Shown: positions 35,227 through 43,600, counted from the stretch's first letter. The stretch is 64,000 nt of DNA from Flavobacterium branchiicola (GCF_018383905.1 NZ_JAGYWA010000002.1:1-64000); one strand, 5' to 3'. The notes: generated from the letters alone by a model not told the origin. Numbers and translations: made by a program.

Positions 35227-36777
35227 ATGAAAAAAATATATATAATTATAAATCTTTTCGTTTTGGCCTTGCTGACAGCCTGCGCAAGCGATAATCTGGA
35301 TGTTGATTTGGATAGCGTAACAGCACCAGCCAATATTTCGGCATTGACAACAGTTACACAGGATAATACCGGAAAAGTAACTTTTATACCAAAAGGTGAT
35401 GGCGTTACACAGTACAAAATAAAATTTGGTGATGGCAGTCCCGATTCAGATTTTATTCCGGCAGGAAGTACAGTAACCCACACGTATAAAGAAGGAGTTT
35501 ACAAAGCGAAAATTATTGCAATGGGTGTTACCGGAAAAACTACTGAAGTGGATCAGCAGGTAACCGTTTCGTTCTTAGCTCCAACCAATTTAGTGGTTAA
35601 TCTGGCTCACGTAACGGGCGAGAATTTATCTGTTTCAGTTTCGGCAAAAGCAAATTTAGAAACCTTCTTTCAGGTATATTTTGGAGAAACTGAAGATGAA
35701 ACTCCGGTGAGTTTTATGGAAGGAGAAACCATTAAACATACCTACGCTAGTGTAGGAGAATACAAAGTAAAAGTAATTGCCTTTAGTGGTGGTGTAGCCA
35801 GCGTAACGCATGAAGAAACGATTACGATCTCTAATCCACTTCTATTGCCTGTAGATTTCGAATCTACTACACTTAATTATGCCTTTACAAACTTTGGAGG
35901 AGCCAATACAGTTGTAGCGGATAATCCGGCTGTAGGTGAAAAAAATCCAAGTGGAAAAGTAGCTAAACTAACTAAAAGTGCCGGTGCTGAGGTTTGGGCA
36001 GGTTCATTCTTAGAATTAGGAGAACCAATTGATTTTTCGACTTTGAAAAAAATCAAAATAAAAGCCTGGTCGCCAAAAGCAGGAATTACGGTTAAAATGA
36101 AATTAGAAAACTTATCCAATCCTGATATTAATACAGAAGTTGATGTAACCAATACAGTTGCCAACGATTGGGAAGAATTAACGTTTGATTTCTCAGCGGT
36201 TGATAATGCTAATAATTACCAAAGAGTAGTATTGTTTTTTGATTTTGGAAACAACGGAACTGGAGTAGATTATTATTATGATGATATTCAATTGACTGCA
36301 GGCGTTGAAACCGTAAAAACACCTTTGACTTTCGAATCTTCAACATTGACTTATACATTCTCAAATTTTGGAGGAGCCAATACGGTTTTAGTAGCAAATC
36401 CGGATAAAACAGGAATTAATACTTCTGAAAAAGTGGGAGCATTGACAAAAGGAACCGGTGCTGAAACTTGGGCAGGATCATTTATCGATTTGGCTGACCC
36501 ATTGAATTTTTCTGCTCTAAAAAAGATGAAAATGAAAGTATGGTCGCCACAAGCAGGAATTATTGTAAAAATGAAATTCGAAAATCTGTCAGATAGTTCA
36601 ATAAATAAAGAGGTAGATGCAACAACAACAGTGGCAAACGGATGGGAAGAACTAACGTTTGATTTTGATGGAGCAACCACAGCAAATAAATTTCAGCGAG
36701 TTGTAGTGTTCTTCGACTTTGGAGTTAACGGCACAGGGAAAACCTATTATTTTGACGACATAAAACAATCCAATTAA
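35227..36777 (+). CDS. Surface glycan-binding-type lipoprotein with PKD-like and tandem duplicated CBM-like domains
   Basis: The 516-residue lipoprotein (lipobox ALLTACASD) has PKD-like modules at about 25-115 and 115-205 (YKIKFGDGSPDSDFIPAGST). Two related beta-sandwich domains follow at about 207-356 and 366-516. The copies share phrases such as NFGGANTV, AEVWAGSF or AETWAGSF, and FDFGNNGTG or FDFGVNGTG. Both copies end in an aromatic-acidic YYYDDI or YYFDDI, as in carbohydrate-binding modules with a calcium site. It has no evident catalytic motif. Its place between SusD and the GH16 gene marks it as the locus's SusE/F-type binding protein. Confidence 0.85.
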   Translation: MKKIYIIINLFVLALLTACASDNLDVDLDSVTAPANISALTTVTQDNTGKVTFIPKGDGVTQYKIKFGDGSPDSDFIPAGSTVTHTYKEGVYKAKIIAMGVTGKTTEVDQQVTVSFLAPTNLVVNLAHVTGENLSVSVSAKANLETFFQVYFGETEDETPVSFMEGETIKHTYASVGEYKVKVIAFSGGVASVTHEETITISNPLLLPVDFESTTLNYAFTNFGGANTVVADNPAVGEKNPSGKVAKLTKSAGAEVWAGSFLELGEPIDFSTLKKIKIKAWSPKAGITVKMKLENLSNPDINTEVDVTNTVANDWEELTFDFSAVDNANNYQRVVLFFDFGNNGTGVDYYYDDIQLTAGVETVKTPLTFESSTLTYTFSNFGGANTVLVANPDKTGINTSEKVGALTKGTGAETWAGSFIDLADPLNFSALKKMKMKVWSPQAGIIVKMKFENLSDSSINKEVDATTTVANGWEELTFDFDGATTANKFQRVVVFFDFGVNGTGKTYYFDDIKQSN

Positions 36778-36788
36778 AACAAGAAATC

Positions 36789-38444
36789 ATGAGCAAAAAA
36801 ATAATCATAAAAATAGTATCCTTATTTACGATTCTCTTGATGACGGGTTGTCAGAAAGACGATTTTACTTTCGGATCAATAGATTCACCAGCCAATCTTC
36901 AGGTTACTGCTGAGGTTGTTGGTAAAACAACTGCCGATCCAAACGGAGATGGCTCCGGAACTGTAAAGTTTACTGCAAAAGCAGACCACGCTATATCCTA
37001 TAAATACGTTTATAGCGACGGAACATCTGATAATGCACCAAACGGAACAATTACCAAACGATTCACTAAAAACGGAATCAATACCTATACTATAACTGTA
37101 ATTGCTTCAGGAAGAGGCGGGGTAACTGCCACTACAACCACAGAAGTAACAGTTAAAAGTGATTTTAATGATGACGAGGCTGTACAATTCTTAACAGGCG
37201 GTGCTTCTAAAAAATGGTATTGGTCAGCATCTGAAGCAGGACATTTAGGCGTTGGTCAAAATGATGGCGATGCGACTAAAAATTACTACGGAAATTATTA
37301 TGCAGCAGCACCATTCGAAAAAGCAGCTTCGCCAACAAGCAGCTGTTTATACGAAAATGTATTGACATTCTCTTTGGATGGAGGTCAGCTTAAATTTCAG
37401 TTAGACAATGGCGGAGCTACCTTCTTCAATAAAGATTTTGCAAGTGTTGCGGGAGCAACTTTAACTGAAGACACATGTGTACCATATGATGCCAGTGGAG
37501 TTAAAATTGTTTCGTTAAGCCCTTCAGAATCAGTTGTTACGAAAAACCCGGATCACGCTACACAAACAAGAGGTACAATGATGAACTTCTCTAATGACGG
37601 ATTTATGGGGTATTATATCGGACAAAGTTCTTACGAGATTCTGTCGATTACAGCAAACAGAATGGTGGTAAGAGCGGTAATGGGAGGAAATTCTTCTTTG
37701 GCTTGGTACCATACTTTTACCACTACAAAACCAACTCAAAACCCACCGGCAGATTATACCAATTTAGTTTGGTCAGATGAATTTAATACAGATGGTGCTC
37801 CGGATTCGGCTAAATGGGGCTATGATCTTGGGAACGGTGGTTTTGGTAATAATGAAAAACAAAACTACACCAACTCTGCTACAAACGTTATTGTACAAGG
37901 AGGTTCGTTAAAAATCACAGCCAAAAAAGAAGCATCAGGAGGATCTGATTATTCTTCTGCGCGACTTAAATCAGAAGGGAAATTTGCCTTTACTTACGGA
38001 AAAGTTGAGGTTCGCGCCAAATTACCAATCGGTGGAGGAACATGGCCAGCAATCTGGATGCTTGGTGCTAATTATGCGACAAATGCATGGCCAGCCTGTG
38101 GAGAACTTGATATTATGGAACATGTTGGAAATCAACAAAACGTAATTCATGGTACATTGCATTATCCAGGACATTCAGGCGGAGATGCCAATACAGGTTC
38201 TAAAACAATTGCAAATGTTTCAACAGAGTTCCATATCTATAAAACCATCTGGAGTCCGGAATCGGTAAAAATTTATGTAGATGACGAGTTAATTCATTCC
38301 GTTCCTAATGATGCAACTTTACCTTTCAACAAAGACTTCTTTCTAATATTGAATGTAGCAATGGGAGGTAATTTCGGAGGAGTTATTGATCCGGCTTTCA
38401 CGCAGTCTTCTATGGAGATTGATTACGTAAAAGTATATCAATAA
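36789..38444 (+). CDS. Lipoprotein GH16 beta-glucanase with N-terminal PKD-like domain
   Basis: The 551-residue lipoprotein (lipobox LLMTGCQKD) has a PKD-like domain (about 30-120), a middle beta-rich domain (about 130-310) and a GH16 catalytic domain (about 318-551). The GH16 active site ExDxxE is E439-D441-E444 in GELDIMEHVG, of the beta-bulge type with a Met, as in laminarinases and beta-1,3(4)-glucanases. The substrate cleft aromatic WPAIWMLG is present. It probably cuts beta-1,3-glucan at the cell surface before import. It follows the binding lipoprotein by 11 bases, ending the main operon; a terminator lies after it. Confidence 0.9.
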   Translation: MSKKIIIKIVSLFTILLMTGCQKDDFTFGSIDSPANLQVTAEVVGKTTADPNGDGSGTVKFTAKADHAISYKYVYSDGTSDNAPNGTITKRFTKNGINTYTITVIASGRGGVTATTTTEVTVKSDFNDDEAVQFLTGGASKKWYWSASEAGHLGVGQNDGDATKNYYGNYYAAAPFEKAASPTSSCLYENVLTFSLDGGQLKFQLDNGGATFFNKDFASVAGATLTEDTCVPYDASGVKIVSLSPSESVVTKNPDHATQTRGTMMNFSNDGFMGYYIGQSSYEILSITANRMVVRAVMGGNSSLAWYHTFTTTKPTQNPPADYTNLVWSDEFNTDGAPDSAKWGYDLGNGGFGNNEKQNYTNSATNVIVQGGSLKITAKKEASGGSDYSSARLKSEGKFAFTYGKVEVRAKLPIGGGTWPAIWMLGANYATNAWPACGELDIMEHVGNQQNVIHGTLHYPGHSGGDANTGSKTIANVSTEFHIYKTIWSPESVKIYVDDELIHSVPNDATLPFNKDFFLILNVAMGGNFGGVIDPAFTQSSMEIDYVKVYQ

Positions 38445-38473
38445 GATTGTTAATTAATTAGTAAGAATGAAGG

Positions 38474-38509
38474 GAGAAGGTCAGTTGAGGCTGGCCTTCT
38501 CAATTTTTT
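38474..38509 (+). terminator. Terminator between the two GH16 genes
   Basis: The 11-bp stem GAGAAGGTCAG / CTGGCCTTCTC (one mismatch) with a six-base loop is followed by a T-run. Confidence 0.75.
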
Positions 38510-38528
38510 GTAATTTTAAAAAAGAACA

Positions 38529-39287
38529 ATGAAAAAGGTATTAGTAATGCTATTAATTAGCAGTTTTTGTTATGCCCAGGAAACAAAAAGGAAACTCATC
38601 TGGGAAGAAAATTTTAATAAAAAAGAACTAAACGAAAAAGACTGGAATTTTGAAGTTGGAGACGGCTGTCCTGCACTTTGTGGCTTTGGTAATAATGAAA
38701 GACAAATTTATACAAAAACGAACCATGAATTTAAAGAGGGTAATCTGGTTATTGAAGGACGAAAAGAAGGAGCAAAGTATACTTCGACCAAGATTACCAC
38801 AAAAGGCAAAAAAGAATTCCTTTATGGACGCATTGAAGCCAGAGCAAAATTGCCAGTTGGGCACGGTTTATGGCCCGCATTCTGGATGTTAGGTGCCAAT
38901 ATCGATGAGGTGAAATGGCCAAAAACAGGCGAAATAGATATTCTTGAATATATAGGAAGAGATCCTCACATGGTTTACACTACCTTACATACACAAGACA
39001 GCCACGGAAATACAATCAATACAAAAAGAACTCCTTTTCCTAATATTGAAGAAGGATATCACGTTTACGCAATAGAGTGGAATAAAGACAAAATTGACTT
39101 TTTTGTAGATACTACTTTAGTATACACATTCAATCCCGAAGATAAAAATGACGATACCTGGCCTTTTAATAAACCATTCTATATCATTGTAAATTTGGCA
39201 ATTGGAGGGAATTTTGGTGGCCCTGAAGTAGATGACACCATATTACCGCAAAAATATTACATCGATTATGTAAGAGTTTATCAATAA
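38529..39287 (+). CDS. Secreted GH16 beta-glucanase
   Basis: This 252-residue enzyme has a signal peptide (ending CYAQ) and little more than a GH16 domain (about 20-252). The catalytic ExDxxE is E135-D137-E140 in GEIDILEYIG. Shared family phrases are ARAKLPVGHGLWPAFWMLGA and YIIVNLAIGGNFGG. The middle residue pair and GFGNNERQIYT near the N-terminus indicate endo-beta-1,3-glucanase (laminarinase) rather than agarase or carrageenase. It belongs to the same locus but follows a terminator, so it may be transcribed separately or by read-through. No lipobox cysteine was seen, so it is probably periplasmic or released, complementing the lipoprotein enzyme. Confidence 0.9.
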   Translation: MKKVLVMLLISSFCYAQETKRKLIWEENFNKKELNEKDWNFEVGDGCPALCGFGNNERQIYTKTNHEFKEGNLVIEGRKEGAKYTSTKITTKGKKEFLYGRIEARAKLPVGHGLWPAFWMLGANIDEVKWPKTGEIDILEYIGRDPHMVYTTLHTQDSHGNTINTKRTPFPNIEEGYHVYAIEWNKDKIDFFVDTTLVYTFNPEDKNDDTWPFNKPFYIIVNLAIGGNFGGPEVDDTILPQKYYIDYVRVYQ

Positions 39288-39300
39288 AGAATAAAAGTAA

Positions 39301-39348
39301 AAAAAAAGACGTAAGTATTTAATTGTAAGTTATTTATGTCTTTTTTTT
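39301..39348 (+). terminator. Terminator at the end of the glucan locus
   Basis: A-run plus GACGTAA pairs with TTATGTC plus T-run across a loop of about 19 bases (one G-T pair). Confidence 0.55.
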
Positions 39349-39479
39349 AACTTGAAATAATTTAAGACTTTTACTGTTTTAACACCGTTTGTCGATTAAA
39401 ATTAGCTATTACGTATTATTATTAAGTTTTTGTTGTCAATTATTCTTCATTTAATTTGCTTTTTAAAATAATTATTTGT

Positions 39480-39487
39480 TAAATTTG
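39480..39487 (+). promoter_or_regulatory. Promoter of the sigma-factor gene
   Basis: TAAATTTG matches TAnnTTTG and a TTTG lies 21 bases upstream at 39455-39458. The leader to the ATG at 39584 is about 90 bases, longer than for most genes here. Confidence 0.55.
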
Positions 39488-39583
39488 ACCACATATTAAC
39501 ATACTAAAAAAAGAGACGCCTATACAATAAAATTACTTTTTAGAAAATTACTCCAAATTATAAAAAACTAAAAAAGTAGTATT

Positions 39584-40168
39584 ATGGCTGATCTGCATAT
39601 TCCAGACGCTCTATTAGTAAAAAATTATGTTGAAGGCAACGAGGTTGCACTTTCTACATTAATAAAAAGGCATGAATCTAAGATATATGGTTTTATATAT
39701 TCTAAGATTGCTGATAGAGATATTTCAAACGATATTTTTCAAGACACTTTTATTAAAGTAATAAAAACTCTTAAAAGCAATTCATATAATGAAGAGGGCA
39801 AGTTTTTGCCTTGGGTAATGCGTATTTCTCATAATTTAATTGTAGATCACTTTCGCAAAACCAAAAAAATGCCAATGTATAGAGAAACAGAAGAATTTTC
39901 GATATTCTCTATAATGTCTGATGATTCCCTTACAATAGAAAGCAAAATGATCGCCGATCAGGTAGAAGTTGACTTAAAAAAGTTAATAGAAGAACTTCCT
40001 GATGATCAAAAAGAAGTATTATTAATGCGTATGTATCAGGATATGAGTTTCAAGGAAATCTCTGAACTTACAGACGTTAGCATCAATACAGCGTTAGGTA
40101 GAATGCGCTATGCACTTATGAATTTGAGAAAAATAATTGACAAACATCAAATTATTTTAACCAACTAA
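39584..40168 (+). CDS. ECF-type RNA polymerase sigma factor
   Basis: The 194-residue protein has sigma-70 region 2 (about 8-88, NDIFQDTFIKVIKTL and PWVMRISHNLIVDHFRK) and region 4 (about 127-185, LPDDQKEVLLMRMYQDMSFKEISELTDVSINTALGRMRYALMNLRK). It lacks regions 1 and 3, as extracytoplasmic-function sigma factors do. No anti-sigma gene is adjacent; instead a 47-residue gene follows after 50 bases. The regulon cannot be inferred from this window. Confidence 0.9.
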   Translation: MADLHIPDALLVKNYVEGNEVALSTLIKRHESKIYGFIYSKIADRDISNDIFQDTFIKVIKTLKSNSYNEEGKFLPWVMRISHNLIVDHFRKTKKMPMYRETEEFSIFSIMSDDSLTIESKMIADQVEVDLKKLIEELPDDQKEVLLMRMYQDMSFKEISELTDVSINTALGRMRYALMNLRKIIDKHQIILTN

Positions 40169-40218
40169 TACTATTTTGAATATTAAGCCGTTATACTAAG
40201 TATAAACTTAATTTATAA

Positions 40219-40362
40219 ATGGCAAAAATTTACTCTAAGAAAGCATTAGCTTCAAAAGACTTGAAACCAAAAAAAGAAGTAATTTCTTTTTTATTAAATT
40301 ATTCACAAGCCTTAACGATTGTGAAAATTGAGGATAAAAGTTTCGAAATAATAGCTAATTAG
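40219..40362 (+). CDS. Small protein downstream of the sigma factor
   Basis: A 47-residue reading frame opens 50 bases after the sigma-factor stop and is followed by a strong terminator at 40425-40464. The product has a basic N-terminal stretch (SKKALASKDLKPKK) and a hydrophobic, beta-like C-terminal half (VISFLLNYSQALTIVKIEDKSFEIIAN). Codon use is like the neighbours. It is too short for a standard anti-sigma factor but its position suggests a partner or regulator of the sigma factor. No family recognised. Confidence 0.55.
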   Translation: MAKIYSKKALASKDLKPKKEVISFLLNYSQALTIVKIEDKSFEIIAN

Positions 40363-40424
40363 ACAGCCCGCTTCTTTTGGCCGGATGTTTCAAAAGAAAA
40401 CCAAATGGTCGTTTTGGTTGAAAG

Positions 40425-40464
40425 CTCACTATTTGTATTTAAATACAGATAGTGAGTTTTTTTT
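40425..40464 (+). terminator. Strong terminator after the sigma-factor unit
   Basis: CTCACTATTTGTATTT pairs with AAATACAGATAGTGAG (one mismatch) with essentially no loop, followed by eight T. Confidence 0.85.
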
Positions 40465-40857
40465 ATGTCAATAATCTAATGCTGTATTATAGAGCATTAG
40501 AAAACCACTTTATCTAAATGTTAACCTTCTAATAAAAAAATATTAGTATTTTATTGTGTATTCAGTTTTTAATTCTATTTTAGATAAAAAAATATATTGT
40601 TTGTATAAAATTTAGAACAATTGGAGTATTTATAGTGTAAATACTGTTAAAAAATATATTTTTTGTAAATAAAGAAAAAACCATAACCCCTAAAATATTT
40701 AATATGAGAAAAAACTACACTATTTAATTTTTAGTTTGATAATTTTTATATCCCATAAAATGAGGGTATTAAAAGCGCAATTCTGTTGAATAAACCACAT
40801 TTTCAAAATTGCGCAAAGAAGAGTCCAAAATCTACCTTAACCATCAAACTAAACCAC
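40465..40857. other. Long AT-rich non-coding leader
   Basis: This 393-bp stretch before the TPR gene is strongly AT-rich, with several poly-A and TATT runs. I see no reading frame of note except an upstream in-frame extension of the TPR gene from a TTG at 40786, and no clear hairpin. It probably holds the TPR gene's promoter and a long 5' leader. Confidence 0.4.
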
Positions 40858-41919
40858 ATGAAAATAAAATTTATGTTTTTATCAATATTATTGATAAACG
40901 TGGGTGTTTTTGCCCAGAAAGCACAAATAAAAGAAGCGCAGACCCTTTTTGAAAAAGGAAACTCTGACGAGGCATTGGCAATATTAAAGAAAACAGAGTA
41001 TTTGATTCTTAATGCACCCGATGAAGATAAATCCGATTTTTATTTCTTAAAAGGAAATGTACTTAAAGATTTAGCTACCAAAAATGTTGATGCAGCCAAT
41101 AACTTTACACTGGCATCAGAAGCGTATCAGGATGTGTTTTTATACGAAAACGAATCCGGGAAATTCAAATACACCGTAAAAGCAAGTATGGCATTAAAAG
41201 ATTTAAAATCTAAACTTGTAAATGGTGCAATGGATGATTTTAAAGCCGGAAAATTCAAGGAAAGTGCCGATAAGAGTTATAAAGTATATTTGTTCGACAA
41301 AAAAGATACTTTAAATCTATTAAATGCTGCTTCTTCATCGATTAATGCCAGAGACTATGCATCGGCAGTGAAATATTATGAAGAATTAAAGAAAAAGAAC
41401 TATTCAGGAAAAGCAGTTATTTATTACGCTACCAATAAGAAAACAAAGGAAGAAGATGCTTTTATTTCGCCAAAAGCGAGAGAATCAGCTATTCAGGAAG
41501 GTCTTTACGAAAAACCAAGAACAGAATCTGTTCCTTCAAAAAAGATTGACGTAAATAACAATTTGGCATATTCTTATCTGGAAAGAAAAGATTTTGTAAA
41601 AGCAGAGGCAACTTATAACTATGTTTTAGAATTAAACCCTAATTATATCGATGCCTATATTAATCTTGCTTATTTAAAACTACAATTAAAAAAGGAATTA
41701 GCTGATCAGATATCAACTCTGGGAACGACTCCAAAAGAAATGCAGGAATACGATAAATTGAGTGCAAAGAAAGATGAATTGAGCAGAAGTGCCATTCCGT
41801 ACCTAAAGAAAGCACTTACGATCGAACCTAAAAACGAAGACGTAACAAAAACACTTTTAGGAGTATACAGATCACTTGATATGACACCTGAGTACAATGC
41901 TTTAAAAGCTAGTATGTAG
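40858..41919 (+). CDS. Periplasmic tetratricopeptide-repeat protein
   Basis: Counted from the ATG at 40858, which gives a clean signal peptide (MKIKFMFLSILLINVGVFAQ), the protein has 353 residues. TPR-type helices are visible from about 22 to 90 (AQTLFEKGNSDEALAILKKT), 150-205 (DFKAGKFKESADKSYKVYLF) and 260-350 (AYSYLERKDFVKAEATYNYVLELNPNYIDAYINLAYLKLQ, in two adjacent repeats). It is a protein-interaction scaffold; partners are unknown. It stands alone between the sigma-factor unit and nth. A frame extension to 40786 is possible but would mask the signal peptide. Confidence 0.85.
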   Translation: MKIKFMFLSILLINVGVFAQKAQIKEAQTLFEKGNSDEALAILKKTEYLILNAPDEDKSDFYFLKGNVLKDLATKNVDAANNFTLASEAYQDVFLYENESGKFKYTVKASMALKDLKSKLVNGAMDDFKAGKFKESADKSYKVYLFDKKDTLNLLNAASSSINARDYASAVKYYEELKKKNYSGKAVIYYATNKKTKEEDAFISPKARESAIQEGLYEKPRTESVPSKKIDVNNNLAYSYLERKDFVKAEATYNYVLELNPNYIDAYINLAYLKLQLKKELADQISTLGTTPKEMQEYDKLSAKKDELSRSAIPYLKKALTIEPKNEDVTKTLLGVYRSLDMTPEYNALKASM

Positions 41920-41933
41920 GTTGGTTTAAAAGT

Positions 41934-41996
41934 TGCAAAGGTACAAAGTTGCAAAGGAACAAAGTTAAGGCGCAAAGATTATGATCTTTGTGCCTT
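41934..41996. repeat. Iterated-word element (CAAAG) with hairpin, running into the nth 3' end
   Basis: The word CAAAG occurs five times in 41934-41977 (spaced about 9-10 bases: GTTGCAAAG, GTACAAAG, GTTGCAAAG, GAACAAAG, GGCGCAAAG). The end AAGGCGCAAAGAT pairs with ATCTTTGTGCCTT (one mismatch) as a terminator-type hairpin at about 41967-41996. Its right arm is coding sequence: it specifies the last residues of the leftward nth gene, whose stop is at 41979-41981. Confidence 0.7.
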
Positions 41997-42659
41997 TGTT
42001 TTTATGATTTCCAAAGCCGTCATTTCATCAATAATCGATTTTTTGCCCACAGTTCGGGTAATAATATCTTTTTCCAGACTCCAGCCACGCGCAGGCGAAT
42101 ATTCACGACCGTACCAGATAATCTGTAAATGTAAATCATTCCATATTTCTTTCGGAAACAAACGTTTAGCATCTTTTTCGGTTTGCACAACATTTTTTCC
42201 ATTCGAAAGATTCCATCGGTACATTAATCGATGAATATGAGTATCAACAGGAAAAGCCGGAACGCCAAATGCCTGAGACATTACAACACTTGCCGTTTTG
42301 TGTCCAACAGCCGGTAATTCTTCAAGCGCTTCAAAACTCTGCGGAACTTCTCCGTTATGTTTGTCAATCAATATATGCGATAAGCCATGAATTCCTTTCG
42401 ATTTCATCGGAGACAATCCACACGGACGAATGATTTCTTTAATTTCTTCCACCGACATTTTAACCATATCATACGGATTATCAGCCTTTGCAAACAATAA
42501 AGGTGTAATTTGATTCACGCGAACATCGGTACATTGCGCCGAAAGCAAAACAGCAATTAATAAAGTATAAGGATCCTTATGATCAAGTGGGACAGGTATA
42601 GTAGGATAGAGTTCTTTTAACGTATTTATAACAAATTGTACGCGAGCTTCTTTATTCAT
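41979..42659 (-). CDS. nth: Endonuclease III-like DNA glycosylase without the iron-sulfur cluster cysteines
   Basis: The 226-residue protein removes oxidised pyrimidines in base excision repair. The helix-hairpin-helix and catalytic lysine are in ELPAVGHKTASVVM (about 110-123) and the catalytic aspartate in PVDTHIHRLMYRW (about 137-149). In E. coli Nth a [4Fe-4S] cluster is held by C-x6-C-x2-C-x5-C near the C-terminus. Here the corresponding stretch (YGREYSPARGWSLEKD) has none, and only two cysteines remain in the whole protein. The C-terminal KTKAQRS is encoded by the CAAAG repeat element. Cluster-less Nth homologues exist elsewhere, so activity is likely retained. Confidence 0.9.
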   Translation of the reverse strand: MNKEARVQFVINTLKELYPTIPVPLDHKDPYTLLIAVLLSAQCTDVRVNQITPLLFAKADNPYDMVKMSVEEIKEIIRPCGLSPMKSKGIHGLSHILIDKHNGEVPQSFEALEELPAVGHKTASVVMSQAFGVPAFPVDTHIHRLMYRWNLSNGKNVVQTEKDAKRLFPKEIWNDLHLQIIWYGREYSPARGWSLEKDIITRTVGKKSIIDEMTALEIIKTKAQRS

Positions 42660-42710
42660 TTCCGTAATTTTAATCCCGTAAAAATAGTAATAATTTTAAT
42701 GATGTGCCTA

Positions 42711-42866
42711 ATCCAGCTTTCCGTTTCAACTCCTCATTAAGTCAGTAACATTTTTAAGTATTTAAAAGAGCTTATCCCGAAGCGTCGGGGGTCGCTTTTT
42801 AAATACAAAAAATGTAAACTGCCATAATTCCGGGGTTTTCACTGCAATCTGGGGCAGAAAAAATTA
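42711..42866. repeat. Interspersed palindromic repeat between nth and bcp
   Basis: A pair AACATTTTTAAGTATTTAAAA and TTTTTAAATACAAAAAATGTAA flank a GC-rich hairpin with stem CCCGA / TCGGG at 42776-42789. Flanking parts (TCCAGCTTTCCGTTTCAACT on the left; GCAATCTGGGGC on the right) look like the degenerate ends of a longer dispersed element of the type I know from Flavobacterium intergenic regions. It fills most of the 278-bp divergent gap. Confidence 0.65.
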
Positions 42867-42937
42867 TGAGTTATTTTTATTTATAATCTAATTAAGTTTA
42901 AAGATCTAAGAAGTCTAACAATCCAAAAATCAAATAA

Positions 42938-43390
42938 ATGACAACATTAAAAGCAGGTGACAAAGCACCAAATTTCTCTGGAGTAGATCAGGACGGAAAA
43001 ACACATAAACTGGCAGATTACGCAGGAAAAAAATTAGTAGTTTTCTTTTATCCAAAAGCAAGTACGCCTGGTTGTACAGCAGAAGCTTGCGATTTAAGAG
43101 ATAATTTTCATCGTTTTCAGGCAAATAATTATGAACTTTTAGGAGTAAGTGCCGATAGCCAGAAAGCACAGATAAAATTTAAAGAGAAATATGAATTGCC
43201 TTTTCCGTTATTAGCAGACGAAGATAAATCGGTAATCAATGCTTTTGGCGTTTGGGGGCCAAAGAAATTCATGGGAAGAGAATATGACGGAATCCACAGA
43301 ACTACTTTCGTAATTGATGAAAAAGGAATCATCGAAGAAGTAATAGAAAAAGTAAAAACAAAAGAACACGCAGATCAGATTTTGAAGTAA
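42938..43390 (+). CDS. bcp: Thioredoxin-dependent thiol peroxidase (BCP/PrxQ)
   Basis: This 150-residue peroxiredoxin reduces H2O2 and organic peroxides using thioredoxin. The peroxidatic cysteine is C46 in ASTPGCTAEACDLRD and the resolving cysteine is C51, the alpha-2 arrangement of BCP/PrxQ. Other family phrases are FYPKASTPG and LLADEDKSVINAFGVWGPK. It is a single gene, divergent from nth, followed by an iterated-word element and then the convergent gene at 43633. Confidence 0.95.
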   Translation: MTTLKAGDKAPNFSGVDQDGKTHKLADYAGKKLVVFFYPKASTPGCTAEACDLRDNFHRFQANNYELLGVSADSQKAQIKFKEKYELPFPLLADEDKSVINAFGVWGPKKFMGREYDGIHRTTFVIDEKGIIEEVIEKVKTKEHADQILK

Positions 43391-43394
43391 TCTT

Positions 43395-43600
43395 TGTTTC
43401 AGGTTTTTCTTGTTTCAGGTTTCAAGTTATTACAAACTTTGGCTATAATTTAACCGCAAAGTTCGCAAAGCTAGATTAATATAAAGCTTTGCGAACTTTG
43501 CTTTTTTTAAGCTTAAACAATAAAAAACCTTAGCGTACTTTGCGTTAAAACTAAACGTCAAGCAAGCAACCTGAAACCTGAAACAAGAAAAACTTTAAAC
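43395..43600. repeat. Nested inverted-repeat element built of the word GTTTCAGG
   Basis: The outer left arm has TGTTTCAGG twice (with TTTTTCTT between) and the outer right arm has its inverse CCTGAAAC twice followed by AAGAAAAAC, so the arms mirror each other. Inside is another pair, AACCGCAAAGTTCGCAAAG, and a hairpin CAAAGTTCGCAAAGCT / AGCTTTGCGAACTTTG. TTAGCGTACTTTGCGTTAAA adds a further partial copy. It fills the convergent gap between bcp and the 43633 gene. Confidence 0.75.

Noticed and set aside
35877..36680. Long leftward frames within the glycan-binding lipoprotein gene
   Set aside because: They are the reverse of the coding sequence, repeated in both duplicated modules, and lack signs of a gene.
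39335..39348. TTATGTCTTTTTTTT as a fourth operator half-site
   Set aside because: It is the right arm of the locus terminator; the left half does not match the palindrome.
40786..40857. Longer start of the TPR protein from TTG 40786
   Set aside because: The ATG at 40858 gives a clean signal peptide; the extension would bury it.
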